Positions 1 through 13,500 of a stretch of DNA of 64,000 bases are shown in pieces. The notes beneath the pieces are model-generated. The model saw only the letters and a list, made by a program, of their open reading frames with translations, made no database searches and was not told the origin of the DNA. Origin of the DNA: Physcia stellaris (Eukaryota > Ascomycota > Lecanoromycetes > Caliciales > Physciaceae); NCBI GenBank assembly GCA_018902385.1, contig JABSSW010000053.1, positions 62,001 to 126,000 on the forward strand, in the 5' to 3' direction. Position 1 is the first letter of the stretch. Every line of letters starts with the position of its first letter. Position numbers and translations under genes: made by a program.

Positions 1-85
1 CTGGCGATTTCCTCATCGGTTGATGGTCCGTTGCTGTGGATTGAGTGGACTGTGTTTGGGATTGTGCTGATTGGTTTTGGGATAG

Positions 86-532
86 GTCCGCCGCTTCGTG
101 GTTCGTCGTGAGGTTACGCCTAAGGGTGAAGGCAAGAAACCATATACCAAGGCTCCTCGTATCCAGCGTCTCGTTACTCCTCAACGTCTCCAGCATAAGC
201 GTCATCATATGGCTCTCAAGCGTCGTCGTGCCGAAGCTGCCAAGGATGCTGCGGTATGTCGCGAACATGGCCAAGCACTGCGTATAAGGGTCTACATACT
301 GATTGATCTACTACTACAGAACGAATATGCCGCCATTCTTGCCAAGCGTGTCAATGAAGAGAAGGCGAAGAAGACTGAGTTGCGAAGTAAGTAAAACGTT
401 CCCTAACCCCCAGTATCCGATATTTCTACTCCTTTGCTTGCAACATATATTGCAATACTTTCTCTAGCAACCATGGTACGTACAGGCTAACGATCGATCA
501 CAGAACGTCGTGCCTCATCAATGAGAAAGTAG
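86..532 (+). CDS. rps6: 40S ribosomal protein S6, C-terminal exons (partial)
   Basis: Structural protein of the small ribosomal subunit; the window opens inside one of its introns. Visible exons are 86-253, 320-386 and 504-532, joined across GT...AG introns of 66 and 117 nt. The reading runs [16 protein letters not shown], then a very basic stretch ([22 protein letters not shown]) and ends in RRASSMRK. That Arg/Ser-rich tail is the conserved site phosphorylated by S6 kinases in this family. The N-terminal half lies upstream of the window. The first exon starts directly after a TAG acceptor at 83-85, in the phase that gives the conserved V-R-R-F. Identity is very secure; only the completeness is limited. 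Confidence 0.95.
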
Positions 533-1115
533 ATTTGCTTGCACGACTATGGAGAATGGAGACGGCGAAGATCGTCGAGCATGTGCATCGGCCAGGGCAT
601 CGGTGGTTACGATTCGATCAATGGTTTCAGGCTCTAGCGGCTCAAAAGGGTGGAAAGGCGTGCAGAAACTATCTGCTTAGTGGCGCAACGCACGCGTTGA
701 TCGAAAATTCTGCCTCTGCTCTTGCAAAAGCGACGTCAATTGAACAAGCGACTGAGTGTAGACCAGAGCATAGCTTTTGTCCACCAAGCTAGATAGATGA
801 CATACGTACTGCTCCCAATGACCCCTTTACCTTAGCCAATGCGATTCTCGGAGGTGTTTGACTAAGATGTGGAATCGAGTTTGGGTAATAGGTGTACTTA
901 ACCCCTTCACCATCTCTGTTTCCCAACCCGAGATCTTGTATTCACAATCTTTGTTCATTGTCATCTTGTCACCTCCGACGGTCAGCGGGACTCGCCGGAG
1001 TTGAGAAACACCACGGAATGCCTCCGCATTCGCACATGCCAATCATAAAATCGCACTCTCCGACTTTCTCTCGAACACTACCATCATGTAGCAAGCCACA
1101 CCGACAACGCCAATC
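533..1115. other. Intergenic / 5' UTR space before PRS
   Basis: About 580 bases between the S6 stop and the pyrophosphokinase start. A short open frame at 535-792 has no recognisable motif and no splice support, so I read this as the S6 3' UTR followed by the promoter and leader of the next gene. Pyrimidine-rich runs near 895-975 are typical of fungal core promoters, but no specific site can be named. Confidence 0.5.
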
Positions 1116-2359
1116 ATGGCGTCTAACTCTATCAAGCTCTTGACTGGTAATAGCCATCCGCAGCTGGCCAAGCTGGTAGCCGACAGGTATGAGGGAAGCT
1201 CTCAATGGCAAGCAATGATTGACAAAGCGGGATAGATTGGGCATTGAGCTCACCAAGATAATGGTGCTTCAATACTCGAATCAAGAGACATCGGTCACGA
1301 TAGGAGAGTCTGTTCGAGACGAAGATGGTACTGATACCCTCCAACGCTCTCATCACCCATCTCCTCAAATCCGTCCAATAGATTCCCCTTCACTAACCAA
1401 CCCCTCTTCAGTATTCGTCCTCCAATCCACCGCCCCCGGCGACATCAACGACGGGCTAATGGAACTCCTCATCATCCTCTCAGCCTGCAAAACCGCCTCC
1501 GCGCGACGCATCACCGCCGTGATCCCCAACTTCCCCTACGCGCGGCAAGACAAAAAGGATCGCTCACGCGCACCCATCACCGCGAAATTGATGGCGAATA
1601 TGCTGCAGACGGCTGGCTGCAATCATGTGATTACGATGGATTTGCACGCCAGTCAGATACAGGGGTTTTTCAATGTGCCGGTGGATAATCTGTATGCGGA
1701 GCCGAGTACGTTGAAGTGGATAAGGGGGAATTTGGATGTGGAGAGGATTGTGGTCGTGAGCCCGGATGCTGGGGGCGCGAAGAGGTATGGATGGCTTGCC
1801 GACTTCCTCCTTACCTACTCTTTTTCTTCTACCTTTGCCTGTACCAAACTCTCCTCCATACCGCGTTGCTTTGTATCGAACAAGGCTCTAAACCGTCAGA
1901 CCCCGCAACTGACTTTAGTGATATCTCAGAGCAACCTCAATAGCCGACCGCCTCGACGCCCCCTTCGCCCTAATCCACAAAGAGCGCCCCCGCCCCAACG
2001 AAGTAAGCCGCATGGTCCTCGTCGGCACCGTCAGCGCCCGCATCGCCATCCTCGTCGACGACATGGCCGACACATGCGGCACGCTCGCCACCGCCGCGTC
2101 CCTGTGCGCCTCGCACGGCGCCTCCGAGGTCCTCGCCATCGTCACGCACGGCATCCTCAGCGGAAACGCCATCCAGACGCTCAATGAGAGTAAGTTGAGT
2201 CGCGTGGTGGTCACGAATACGGTGCCGCATGAGGAGAAGAAGGGGCTGTGTGAGAAGCTGGAGACTATTGATGTTTCGCCTACTTTGGCGGAGGCGTGTA
2301 GGCGCACGCATAATGGTGAGAGTGTGAGCTTTTTGTTTGGGCATGCGCCGACTGAGTAG
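1116..2359 (+). CDS. prs: Ribose-phosphate pyrophosphokinase (PRPP synthetase)
   Basis: Makes phosphoribosyl pyrophosphate from ribose 5-phosphate and ATP, the precursor for purine, pyrimidine, histidine, tryptophan and NAD synthesis in the cytosol. Four exons (1116-1186, 1236-1327, 1412-1784, 1930-2359) give 321 aa, the usual length for the family. The protein starts [18 protein letters not shown] and carries the catalytic/ATP region [17 protein letters not shown], the metal-binding [11 protein letters not shown] and SPDAGGAKR, and the PRPP loop [10 protein letters not shown] near residues 221-230. All junctions are GT...AG and keep frame. The short first exon is typical of fungal PRS genes. 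Yeast has five paralogues; without the non-homologous insertion of Prs1/Prs5 it fits the Prs2/3/4 type, but I cannot choose among them. Confidence 0.95.
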
Positions 2360-2730
2360 GAGCCATGGGGAGGAGATGGAGAGGATTAGAAGGGAGAGTG
2401 GGAAATCGTAATGAGGCTGGAAGGATTGCAAAGAGTGGGGATGGAGATCAGCGAATGGATTTTGGCGTTGGCGTGGGAAAGAGAAAGATTGGGTAATAAT
2501 GCTCCCTTATGATGGAATCCGCCCACGGGGCTTCCAAGACTGCTGCGAAGACGAGACCGAAGAAAGAAAAGGGGAACTGAGGCAGAAATCTCTATTCAAA
2601 AAGTAAAATGCACTGAAAGAAAAGAATCAAACTTCATCCAACGAAAAAGGCCAAACCACTCCATGTCAAGCAAATCCATCCTCCGAAGAACATACCCTCG
2701 ATAAACCGAACAGAATATTGCCCTTTTAGG

Positions 2731-3050
2731 ACCCCCATCCCCCGCTCCTCCCCAAAATCAGTACCCTTAGCCGTCCCTACCTTGCTTGCTCCCAAAACCT
2801 CCTTTTCAGGAATCACACCCTCCAACCTATAAACCACAATCCAACCCCCTCCCTTCTCTTTTCAGCTTCGAATAATCTCATCCCACCCCCATCCCTCGCT
2901 CCTCCCCGAAATCAATACCTTTAGCCCTTCCTATCTTGCTCCCAACTCTCGCCCCCCTCCAGGTTCCATACTCCCAACCAACACAACCCACAAACCAAAC
3001 CTCTTTCCCCTTTTTTAGCTTTGAATAATCTCATTCCCCCACCCTTCTTT
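2731..3050 (+). repeat. Imperfect tandem duplication, unit about 155 bp
   Basis: Two and a part copies. The segment from 2731 (CCCCCATCCCCCGCTCCTCC) is repeated from about 2886 (CCCCCATCCCTCGCTCCTCC) with the following AAATCA-TACC-TTAGCC block also conserved. The unit-end marker CTTCGAATAATCTCAT at about 2864-2880 recurs as CTTTGAATAATCTCAT near 3020-3036. Copies are roughly 80 percent alike, so the duplication is not recent. Confidence 0.7.
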
Positions 3051-3610
3051 TCTAAAAATAAGAGTTTGTGTAATCCCCCCTCATCCTCAGAGCATTTCAA
3101 TCCCCTCAACGCACGAACCAAAACTTCGTCTTATTTTTATTGTCGCTTTTTTGGTTCTGTTCATCATGAGGGAGGGATTTTGTGATCTCTTTTTGTTTTC
3201 TAGAAATTGGAGGAGGGGAGAGAGGGAAGAGGGATTTTAGATTGGGAGGAATGCGAGATGGATTTTTTTGACGGGTTTTAATGATGAGGTGGAAAGAGAA
3301 AAAGTGAGAAAGAAAATGGAGAAAGAAATGATTGAGGTTTTTGAGAATGATGCTGATGATGAAGAATAAATAAAACATAATTTCATTTGATTTTCATCTC
3401 CATTTTAAAAAAGTCAAAAAAAGTCGAACGAAATTCGAGAAAAATTGGAAATCCTCATCTTCATCCCCATCTCCAATCCTCATACTCCCCTCCCTAAGTA
3501 TCCCCAATCTCTCATCCTCAATCTCCACTCCCCCAGACCCCTTATTTTAAGCACCACCTTCTCAATTTCGCATTCATAATTTCAATCCTCAATTCCCTCC
3601 TAATTACAAT

Positions 3611-3638
3611 CCCCTCCCCCTCCCCCTCCCCCTCCCCC
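3611..3638 (+). repeat. (CCCCCT)n tract, G-quadruplex potential on minus strand
   Basis: Five runs of four or five C separated by single T. The minus strand therefore has five runs of at least four G with one-base loops, an ideal intramolecular G-quadruplex arrangement. It lies between two convergent genes, where a structure could influence termination; that role is inference. Confidence 0.75.
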
Positions 3639-4500
3639 GGCATCATCTATCCCTTGGCTAGTAGTTGTTTCCTCCCTCCATCAAAGCTTCGGATGTTTCT
3701 CTTCTTTTTGGGGGAATTTTGGGGTGAGGTGAAGGGTGGATATATGTATGTTGAGCTTTTTGAGGAGTGAGAAAGTGAGAGAAGGAAAAGGGGGAGAGGG
3801 AACAAATTTGGACGGAGAAATCTGGAGTTGCGTATCTAAGATCCCCTACATATCTGTTTTCCCTTAACAATATCTCCCTACCAATGTGGTACATGAATCC
3901 CCATAAAATTCCTACGACAACTTCCTTACAACAACGACAAGAGAAAAAAAAAACAAAAGATGAAAAGTGCAAGGGCAATATCTTGTACGAAAGCGCGCAA
4001 AGGCAGTATCTCAGTCCGAATAAAGCAATCTTCGACAATCACCAACCACCACGAAAAAGAATGGGACAGGGGGCACGAACATCCTGAGCCAGCAAACAGC
4101 AAAAAGCTCATTAACTATCTAAACCCATGCTAAAGCCTATGTACAAATCCCCCCCTCCCCTTTCCCGTCCCCAAACTCGTTCTCGACTTCCACCACCAAC
4201 AACCACAAAGAGGGGGGAGGAGGGAGGGCATAGACGACCTGCACGCCAGCCATGCCCCACCACTCCCCCACCAGTCCCTTGATAAAAACCCCCCGAGCTC
4301 AATCTCAATTAGACAAGAAAGCAAAAAGATGTAGTAAGTCGAACTCGAAAAGCACCGAATCTTCCTTCATGATGATGTACAGATAAAGCCAGATGATGCC
4401 CCGATTCGCAACCTCAGTTAGGATATGTCAGTATCTCGCTCACAAAGCGCCGCCGCCATGCAGAAACGCCCGAATATCGGATATTCACGAGGACAAAGCA

Positions 4501-7500
4501 CTAAGCGAAGCCGAAGTATTCACTGCCGGCCGTCATGGCGGTGTAGAGCTGGTGGCGGAGGGCTTCGTAGGAGTCGTATTCCGGGAGGTCGAGTTCTGTG
4601 GATGTGCATTAGAATTGTTCAGAAGATCAAGTCTTGGAAATCGGAGACGACTTACGATTGAAGCAAGTATGGGAACTAGGCAATCTGTCCTTGTTGCCAT
4701 AATCGCGGTGGATATTGAACCGACTGAATCCATTCATACCCTCAAGTTGACTGAAGCCGTTGAGTGGTACTTTACTAGTTCCGGTCACGAATTGGAGAAG
4801 TTTGGCACGCTCTTCTTTGTCAAATGAGCGGACAGCACGCCAGAACCATTGGATTTGAGAAGATGAGGCGGAGTAGTTGTGGTATTCGGTATTGTTCTTC
4901 CAGTCATCTACATCGATATCAGGGAGGCCGGAGATGAGAAGCTCTAGCTCTTGTTCGTTGAAGATGGCGATAAGTTCTGCCGGAACGATGTCGTGGAAGC
5001 CTGGTAAAGGTTAGTGCTAGGTAGACAGTATTGAGATTTACGGATCTTATACCTTTCAAGAATCGCTCGAGCTGCTCCTTTACCGACCCAGTCAGGCGGT
5101 ACTCCACAACAAGCTGCACATACTCATGCTTGTTGTCTTCCGTGACAGCTATGTTCCGACCGTTGGGGATCAGATCGACCACTTCGGTGACACCAAAGTC
5201 GTCCGTTTCGACGGAGAAGGTCTCGGTGATAATTTCGGTGATGTCATTCTCCAACATCCAAAGCAGTGATTTATAGTAGTCCAAGTCCAGAGTTTCCATA
5301 TCTTTGATAGAGACCGTCTTACCAAGGATTCGCTTGTAGACAGCTCTGCTAAAGTGGCAATCCAATGCTCGGCCTTCGTAAAGTGCTTTACCGATCATCC
5401 TCCCAATGAACATGAAGAATTGCAAATGCTCATCGTTGATTTTGCTGAGCTTGTTGGGGTGGAAGGTTGTACGATCCGAGGCGACAGGAATGAACAATGC
5501 ATAGTCAGGATTGAACATCTGGCGCGATAGGACTTGAAACCATTCTCGGGTGACACCACCTGCGTCAACGCCTTCCTCACCGCTGAAGCGAATGCTGAGC
5601 TTGCCGTATTTGATCTCCTCGCCGGACTTGAGCGATAAAGCGGCAAAGGAGTCAAGGAAAACTTGGTCACGTCGGACGTTGAGCTGTAATGGAGGTTGCG
5701 GATGTCTAGCCTCGTTGCCTCTTGAATGTAGACGTCTAGTGAAGTAACTTCGCTTGTTGTCAAACTCCAGAACCTTGGGATTCTTCACCAGCAAGGAGAA
5801 GTTGGCGCTCATAAGCTTAGGATTGTGGCGGACAAGGTCATTCAAGATTTTGCGGTGATCCTCGGTAAATCGGAAGAAAAGAGTCTCGATTCTGGACTCT
5901 GGCGGAGGACTGGTGACAGAGAACTCCTTGGCAGCCTTGATCAGTGGAGCATCCTTGATCGTTGTATTCTTGCAAACGACCATAAGCGCTTCGATGAGCG
6001 GGAGTAAGATTGTAGCAATGCTGAGAGTACCATCGCCTTGGCGAATAGCGCTCAGGCACTCGCTCAGTTTGGCCCAAAGAGAGCCAAACGTAGGATGCTC
6101 GTAAAGCGTGGTAAGCATATCATCCTTCGAGGTCGATGCTTCTTCGGATGTTTTGTTCTCGCCTACCACCGGTTGAGTCTTACCATCATTGCGCTTAGGG
6201 TCGAACAAGTAGTCGAGAGCAGTGAGAACACGAAGCAACTTGGCCTGGTCTGAGGATGCTGGCGAAAAGTTGGCCAGGGCCATGCCTTGAATGTCGGATC
6301 CCGAGTCGGCTTGCTGGATCTGAGGCACCAAATCGTTGAGGTCATGGAGGATGGATTGACCGAGTTCCTTAGCTTGCTCGATCAGTGCTTTGCCAAAGAC
6401 TTCCTTAGCTTCAGGGATGGCTGATAGATTGTTGATGGTTGACAGAGTGTCTCTAAACGTTTTGCCGCTACACTCGCGCGCAGCAATGATGTTGACAACC
6501 AATCGTAAGTTCTCTTCCGGGACCACTGGGGGTGCGAGAGTCCTTGGCTTCTTCGCTTTCTCTTCTGCAGCCTTGTCCCCTTCGCTAGGCTTGGCGTCTC
6601 CGTTCTCAGCACCCGCGGTTGTTGGGGGATTCTCTAGAGCGGAACTGGGGACCTGGCGATCCACTTGAACATCACTCATTGCAGTAGCTTCAGCAGCAGC
6701 TGTATCGGCCATGGCGCCCTGGGTGGTATTCGTGGTGTCCACAGCGCTGGTAGTATCACCTTGGTTCTCATCGTGTGATAAGGCGTCCTTAGGTTTATCA
6801 GCTTCCTCCGGCTTCTCTTTCTCTTTGCGCAGAAGGATCGTCAAGGGATGGGTCACACTCTGCAATAGGCTAGACAGCTGTTCCATACAGCTAGAGCTTT
6901 CCATGATCAGCTTGCGGTCCAACAAGCTGAGTAAGGCATTGAGGGCGAATTTAGACGCTTTGGTTTCCTTTGCTTTGCCCTTCCGATTCGATTTCGACTT
7001 TGCTGAAGAAGATACTTCGTGTTCTGTGAGGAAGAAGTACGGAATCGACGCATTGTATTGCGTCAGGGAAACCAGGGCAGCTAGGCATTGCTGAACAACC
7101 ATTAGAGGAGTCATCTCTGAATTGTTGAGTGGTGATATCTGGTTGGTAAGACTCCGCTTAGGCCCTTGAGGTGTCTTTGGCTCGGTTGGCTGCTTGGCAC
7201 GTAGCGAGAGGCTCGTGAAGCTCCGCTCAACAGCATTGACATCGGCAGTCCCATCCTGAAGAATGGACAGCAACAAGCTGATCACTTCAGCCCGGTTCTG
7301 CTTGTTCTGTGAGATGTCGTGGAGAATGCCATTCAGTGTCTGCCGAGAACTACCCTGTTGCTGAACGAACATTAAGCGGAGTAAAGTAGGAACACCCCCT
7401 TTGTTGAGCATCTGTCTTATTTGCCGACGTGGCGTTTTCTGGGTGTCTGGAGGAGGGATTCTGGCAGGTCGATCGATACCACGCATACGGTTGAGACGTT

Positions 7501-10500
7501 GAATATCACCGAAACGGTGCGTAAAACGCTCACTTCCCAAAGCTCGCGCTTCAGCCGCGATACCTGGTGGAAGTTGGGCAAGCATATCGTCATCTTGCTC
7601 CATGAGGACGGCTTGCCGCAAATTAGGGTCTAGAGATGCTAGGAAGCTTGCAGTATCCATCTCTTCTGCACGAGCGGCAGCAGGTGGACCTGTCCCGCTC
7701 TCGGCGGCCCTCCGTCGGTTCTCTTCTCGTTCACGTCGTCGCCGATCCTGCGCTTCTTGTTGTAGGAGCTCCTCTCTAATGTCTGGGGGTAAAGCTTCGA
7801 GGAACTCTCGGCTTATGTCTGTTGGTTCTTGCCCTGCCGCAGCAGCTTCAGATCGTTGCAGTGCTACCTGGGACATGAGTACTTCCTCTCGCAGTTCCTC
7901 CGGCAATGCATCGAGATATTCAAGATCGATACCCATGCCGGTTATATCGAGCTCGCGACCTCGGATTGTGGTTACCACACGTTCAGCAGGTTCTGACGGG
8001 CCAGCCTCGGCGGCCTCCTCCATTGACATTATGTTTTCGTTAACCTCGGAGGTATCGATAGGCTGCTCAGTATCAGTAGCCTCGACACCTTCCATGGCCT
8101 CTTCATGCTGCCCTTCTGGCTGAGTCTGGGCTTCCTGGGCCTGGCTTTGAGCTGCAGCTTCTGCTTCAGCCGCGGCCTCTGCTTCTTCCTTCTCTCGCTT
8201 TTCGCGGGCTTCCTTTTCAGCTGCTTCTTTGGCAATTCGTTCCTCTTCAATCCTCTTTTCAGCAGTCTCTCTTTCAAGCCTCATAGCCTTAGCCTCATCC
8301 TCTCTTCGTTTCCTCTCTTTTTCCATCGCAGGAGGAACAAGAAGCCGTAGAATGGAGTTCACGACTCGGATAGCCTTCTCTGCATGAGCGTTACCGTAGA
8401 GTAATCTTGCCTCTTCTTGCCATCGTTGAGGAGTCGACGCAGGAAGGAAAGTTGTCGGTTGCAAGCTGTCATCTCGGCTACTCCGTCCTACTTCTCGCGT
8501 GGATTGACGAAGACCAAGCACAGCTTGTATTTCTCGAGGAACACCACCCTGTGTACTCCCAACAGTGAAGTGGAGCGCGCCACCTGGGCCGCCGACGGCG
8601 AAGCCGCCTGGACCTCCTTGGCCGATAGCACCAATGATATTGCTGATGAGGGACACAGGACTGTCCATTAAGCCACGGGGCTGGATTGGTTCCATACCAT
8701 GAACCCAGTAATCACTGAGATTAGCAGCGACGTCCGACAAGCCCGTATGGATTGACCTCGAGCCACCTGCAGCACGGTCATGCCGCTGAAGCAATGGGTT
8801 CACGCCGTCGTCAGCTGCACGAGGACCACCAGAGACCCGATTGGGGCGGTAAGTGGGCAACCGATCCAGAGCGCCGCCAGCGATGTTTGGAAAGATCTGC
8901 GAGAAAGTTGGCATACGGTGAGTATGATGATGATGTCGCCTTGTTGGCATAGCTGGGACTTGGTCGTCGCCTTCTTCCCAGCCCCAAGGAGGATCCGGCA
9001 TTCCAGATTCATCGTCTAAAAGCGTCAGCTGCATTCTAAAAGACAGGTCAAGTTGTGGGGATACGAACCATCATACTCGGGTTGATAGATGACATCCTCG
9101 TCCTCCCCCTCTTCCTCATCGTCCTCCTCCGCAGCTAAGTCTGGTTAGCCTTGCATACTGAAATGGTGAACAACTAACCTTCGTCATCTTGACCCGCCTC
9201 CTCGGTGATATCCCCCTCCATTTCTATTGCAATATCACGAAGTGCAGCTGGTGCATCAGCAAAATCTCGAGCCATTTCTCGCAATGCGTTCTCAGGATCT
9301 TGGCTCGGACCAAAATCGCCATCCAGGCCATGTCCCTCGTCGTATCTCTCGGCCTCGTCTTCGTCCTGCCAAGCTTCATCATCCCCGTCCGCAAGACTGT
9401 CGTTTTCGTCATCACCTGTGATCTCGTCGATTACCTCCACTTCTTCATCTTCATCTAACTCGTCTTCAGAGTCTCCCTCATCATCGTCACTATCTTCTTC
9501 CATTTCGTCGTCTTCGCCATCGATGACGACCTCGACGTTCATACCAGCGTCTCCCGGCATGCCCTCCATTGGACCAACACCCTCTATCTCCTCATCTTCA
9601 TCGCTAACGACTTCATCGCCATCACGTTCCATTTCTTCTTCGTACTCCATACCCTCGTCATATTCATCGTCATACATGTCTTCGTCATCGTTTGACGAAT
9701 CCGAGCTTGACTCCTCCTCGCGGCCAGGCTCAAACATGCCAAGGGTGGTGTTTCTGAACAGGTCAGGAGTCTCCTCGCGCTCATCATCCATCTCCGATAC
9801 AGAGGTTGCAGTGGAAATATCGTCGTCGTCTGTTTGACCAGATGCTGCTGAATCTTCGGAAGTCTCACTGACGATGATAGCTGTTTGCGTAAGCTGCTTT
9901 AAGGGTCGTAGAATGTACTTCACAGCGCGCTTGGAGCCGGGGAAGTTGAGGTCAATGTCGGCAAGAGAATTAGTCAAAGCAGAAATGAACTCCTTGCCGT
10001 ACATAATCTTGGCGATCAACTTCTGTGGACCTATAGAGAGCTCGGGAGATTGGCTCGAAGCGTTTTGAACGACTTTGCCAGTGATCAGGCGTTGAAATAA
10101 GTCCGAAAGACAAAGTAGTCTTGCATATTTGACATCCAGCCCCTCTTCCGAAGTGTTAGCGTCTTTGTAAGCCTTCAATGCATGCTCTAGAACGAATCTT
10201 CGCACAAATTGCAGGTCTGTATCGTCTTCCTCTTCTAGAGATCCTCGCTTCTTGGGGTGTCCGCTCTCGTCAGTCCTTAGGCAAAGGGAAACTATTGTTG
10301 ACATAGCCCAATTCGAAGTACTAGATCTCTTGCGAAAGAGTATAGTCTCATCGTGATTGAGAGTACCCACAGGGATCAGGTCGCTCAAGAGGTAGTTCAA
10401 AACACTAGATCTAGGTTTTGACGGAGTAGTGGCCTTGCCATCAGCTCGACGGGAAAAGTTGATAAATTCGATCTTGGTCCTATTGTAGCAACGTAACAAC

Positions 10501-13500
10501 TCTGTCAGACACTGGAGCAAGAAGCAGCGATAGATGTAGATCGGATGTTGCTCCGGCTTGAATTCTGGCTTGTCTTTCTTACTGTTGGTGGACTCGGCCA
10601 TTTGGGGTTGGATAGCAACCGTAGGGGTTACACCATCTTCCATCTCCACATCAGGTAGGGTATCCTGCACGGATGACGGTTTTGCAGCAGCAACATGATC
10701 CTTGTCGACGACTTCCTTGTAAGTAAGAAGCTCGCAGAGAAGATAATGAATGACCCCGCTAGGATGCTGAACGACAGGTGCCTTGGTATCACTGGCTTTC
10801 GGCTTCTGGCCATTGGCTGTAGAGGGTTCCTCTTTCGATGGCTGGACAATTTCCTTGGTTGCATCATCCTTCGAGCCCACATTGTTGTTCCCTGTCTCTT
10901 CCTCTGGTGATTGGATAGTTTTCAATGGTTCGACAGCTGGGACCTCGGACTTGAGGGCCAGATTTTGGGGTTGGTGGCTTGCATCGTAGTTGACGACTTC
11001 AACTTTCTCATTGGTGATTTCGACAAAGATCTCGGGGGCACGAAGCGCAAGATGGTACATCTGCCTAACGTATCCAGTTGTGTCGGTAATTCCAGTCCGT
11101 CTAGTCTCGAAGTTTGCAAGAATCTCGCTTCTCATAATCTGTCTGATCGTATCATCATCTTCGACGATGTGTCTCAGGAGTAACATGAATGAGCTTTGTA
11201 GTCGTTCATTGGTGATCCCAGCTAACTGCTTGATCATGACAAATAGTCGCTGTATGTTAGATTTCTCACCTAATTGCGACGCTATGCTTCGGTTTCTTGT
11301 CAGGATCACAAGAGTTCGAACAACAGACAAGGCCAAAGACTCATCCTTGCCAATACGAGGGAGAATCTCTACTATGGCGGTGAAAAGCTGCTGTTTATCT
11401 GCCAAATCGAGAAGTGGGTCCGGAATAGTAGCAACAGGGGGTTCAGCATTAGAGTCATCTAGGTTCGGCGCAGTCCACTGAATCTGAGCAGGCTGTACGT
11501 CCTCGGCGAGTACTTTCTCTAGTACTAGTAATACTTGGCCAATCCAAGGTGAAGACTCATCTACCGGCTGGTCAGGGAACATACGGATAAACCCTAGAAG
11601 ATAGCCAAAATTATCCTTCAACTCGTCTAGGGTCGCTTCATAGAAAGCTTGGTCCTGAAGAATTAAAGCCAATAGATTCGCGCAAGCCGCGACTTGCTTG
11701 CCAGATGGTCGGAAGTCGTCCGCCATTTGAAAAGAGATTAAGGATTGTATGAGTGTCTCACCAGTTTCTTTGCGCATCGCCGTGGCGTCTTCGGCTTTGG
11801 TGGCTGCAGAAGTGATCAGGTCTGAAAGCTCAAAAGTGACCTCGTCATGCACAATCAAGAGGTTGAGCGCACGATCAATAAGATTCTTTCGAACAGCTGT
11901 TCGCTCATCGTCCAGCTCGTTGATGGTGACGGGCTCTATTAACTTGAGCGAAATGGAATTTGCCGCTCGATCTCCCAGCCGCCGCTGAATGGAGGACGAT
12001 CGGCGAGATTCGGAAGCTTCGCGTGGATTCCGAACTGCGAGGTTAGGGAGGTTGTCATTGCTAATTGCCATTGGATCCCCGGCAGCGCTGTCAGACTCAG
12101 TAGTTTGCCCTGAGGCAGGCGCAGGCTCGGCCGATCTTGTTGGCGTAGTCTCACCATTTGCTGCTTGCGTCTCCTCAAGGGCATTGACAAGAGGCAGCAA
12201 TTGCTCGTCAGACGGCAGGTCAGGAATATCTACATCTTCCGACTGAGCCACGCTACTGGTATCAGGAACGGTCGCTTCCGAACTTCGGCGAACAGGCGTC
12301 TGAACAGGAGTCATCGAGGCTGGAGTTTCTTGATCATACGTTGGGATTGGGTGTCCCAATACTCGTGAAAAGCCCTTCTGTGATCGGCAGTACTCTTCCG
12401 CAGCAGAGACAACGTTCATGCACCGATAGAGAGCTTCGCGAACCTTTTCGATATCATAGCCTTTCGCTGTCAAAATTCCAACTTTGTCAGCGTGGATGTT
12501 GTACTTCTTCCATGGCATCCTCATCCGAGTGGGTGACTTTTCGCCTTTGCGCAACGCCCCTTGCTCCTCACCACCGTCGAGGATAGTTCGAAGAATTCCG
12601 ATGATGCACTTGATGATAGAAGCTGATGCTTTGTCCACGAATTCCGAGGCCCACATCGACCTGACGACTGGGAGAATGGCCATGCGCAAATCTACCAAGA
12701 ATTGAGATGGCGAGAAGAAGTAGGGATGCCCTCGGTCTCGATCACTTGAGGCAATAGCCACCGTCTGATTACTCTCCACTATAGGCTTCGTAGCTACGAC
12801 CTGGCTGTAGAAATTAAGGATGATCTTGATGCCTCCATAGGCGGAGGTCAATCGCGCGGGACCATCGACAGGATCCTTTGGATTACTACCATCACTAGAG
12901 AATGATTTGGCCTCTTCGGAGAATATCCCAAGAACCTCTTCAATAGCTTTGAGACCTCCGCAAGCCCTGAACTCTTGTAGTACTAATGTTAAGCACTGCG
13001 GATGGTTACGCTCAAGCGGAGGCTCTATCATCAATTGGGATATCGATGTTAGGATGACAATCCAGTAAGCATATCGGTCTTTGGCACACGTGACGTTTCT
13101 TGGAGCCTCGAACTTAATCTGCTCAACGATAGATTCTGCCATGGCGCGAGCGACCATGTAAGCGTTTTGGCGAGCGTAAGCGTCTGGTCTACGCTTGGCC
13201 ACGAGAGCCTTACCAAGGCCCTGGAAGAAGGGTACAATGGACGATGGAATTTGACTTAGGAGGTGCCGCAATGTCTTGACATTCTGGAATTGAGCGGATT
13301 GCTCAGATTCAGCCAAAGTCGGCTTTTTCCCGCTCTTTGAAGAATCCCCTCCGGACGCATTACTGGAAGGTGATTCTGAGCTGTTTACAGCATCCTCGCT
13401 ATGTTCTGTGCGTTGATCGTCGTGGTGTATGAACCCAAACACTTCGTCGGCCTCTTCACTGCCCATTCCATAGCCTTTGATTCTCGTAGCGTCTTTCCAT

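Larger units (their letters stand above)
2360..4500. other. Convergent intergenic region with C/T-rich repeats
   Basis: 2.1 kb between the 3' ends of PRS (+) and TOM1 (-). No convincing gene: the short open frames here have low-complexity translations. It contains an imperfect tandem duplication (about 2731-3050), a long polypurine stretch (about 3170-3370), a (C4-5T)n tract at 3611-3638 and further C-rich runs at 4148-4300. It probably holds both 3' UTRs and terminators. Confidence 0.6.

Noticed and set aside
535-792. 85-aa open frame after the S6 gene
   Set aside because: No motif, no splice or promoter context; likely 3' UTR.
9205-9837. Plus-strand open frame of 210 aa, Ser-rich
   Set aside because: It is the mirror of the acidic Asp/Glu tract of TOM1 (GAC/GAT/GAA read backwards give Ser-rich sequence).
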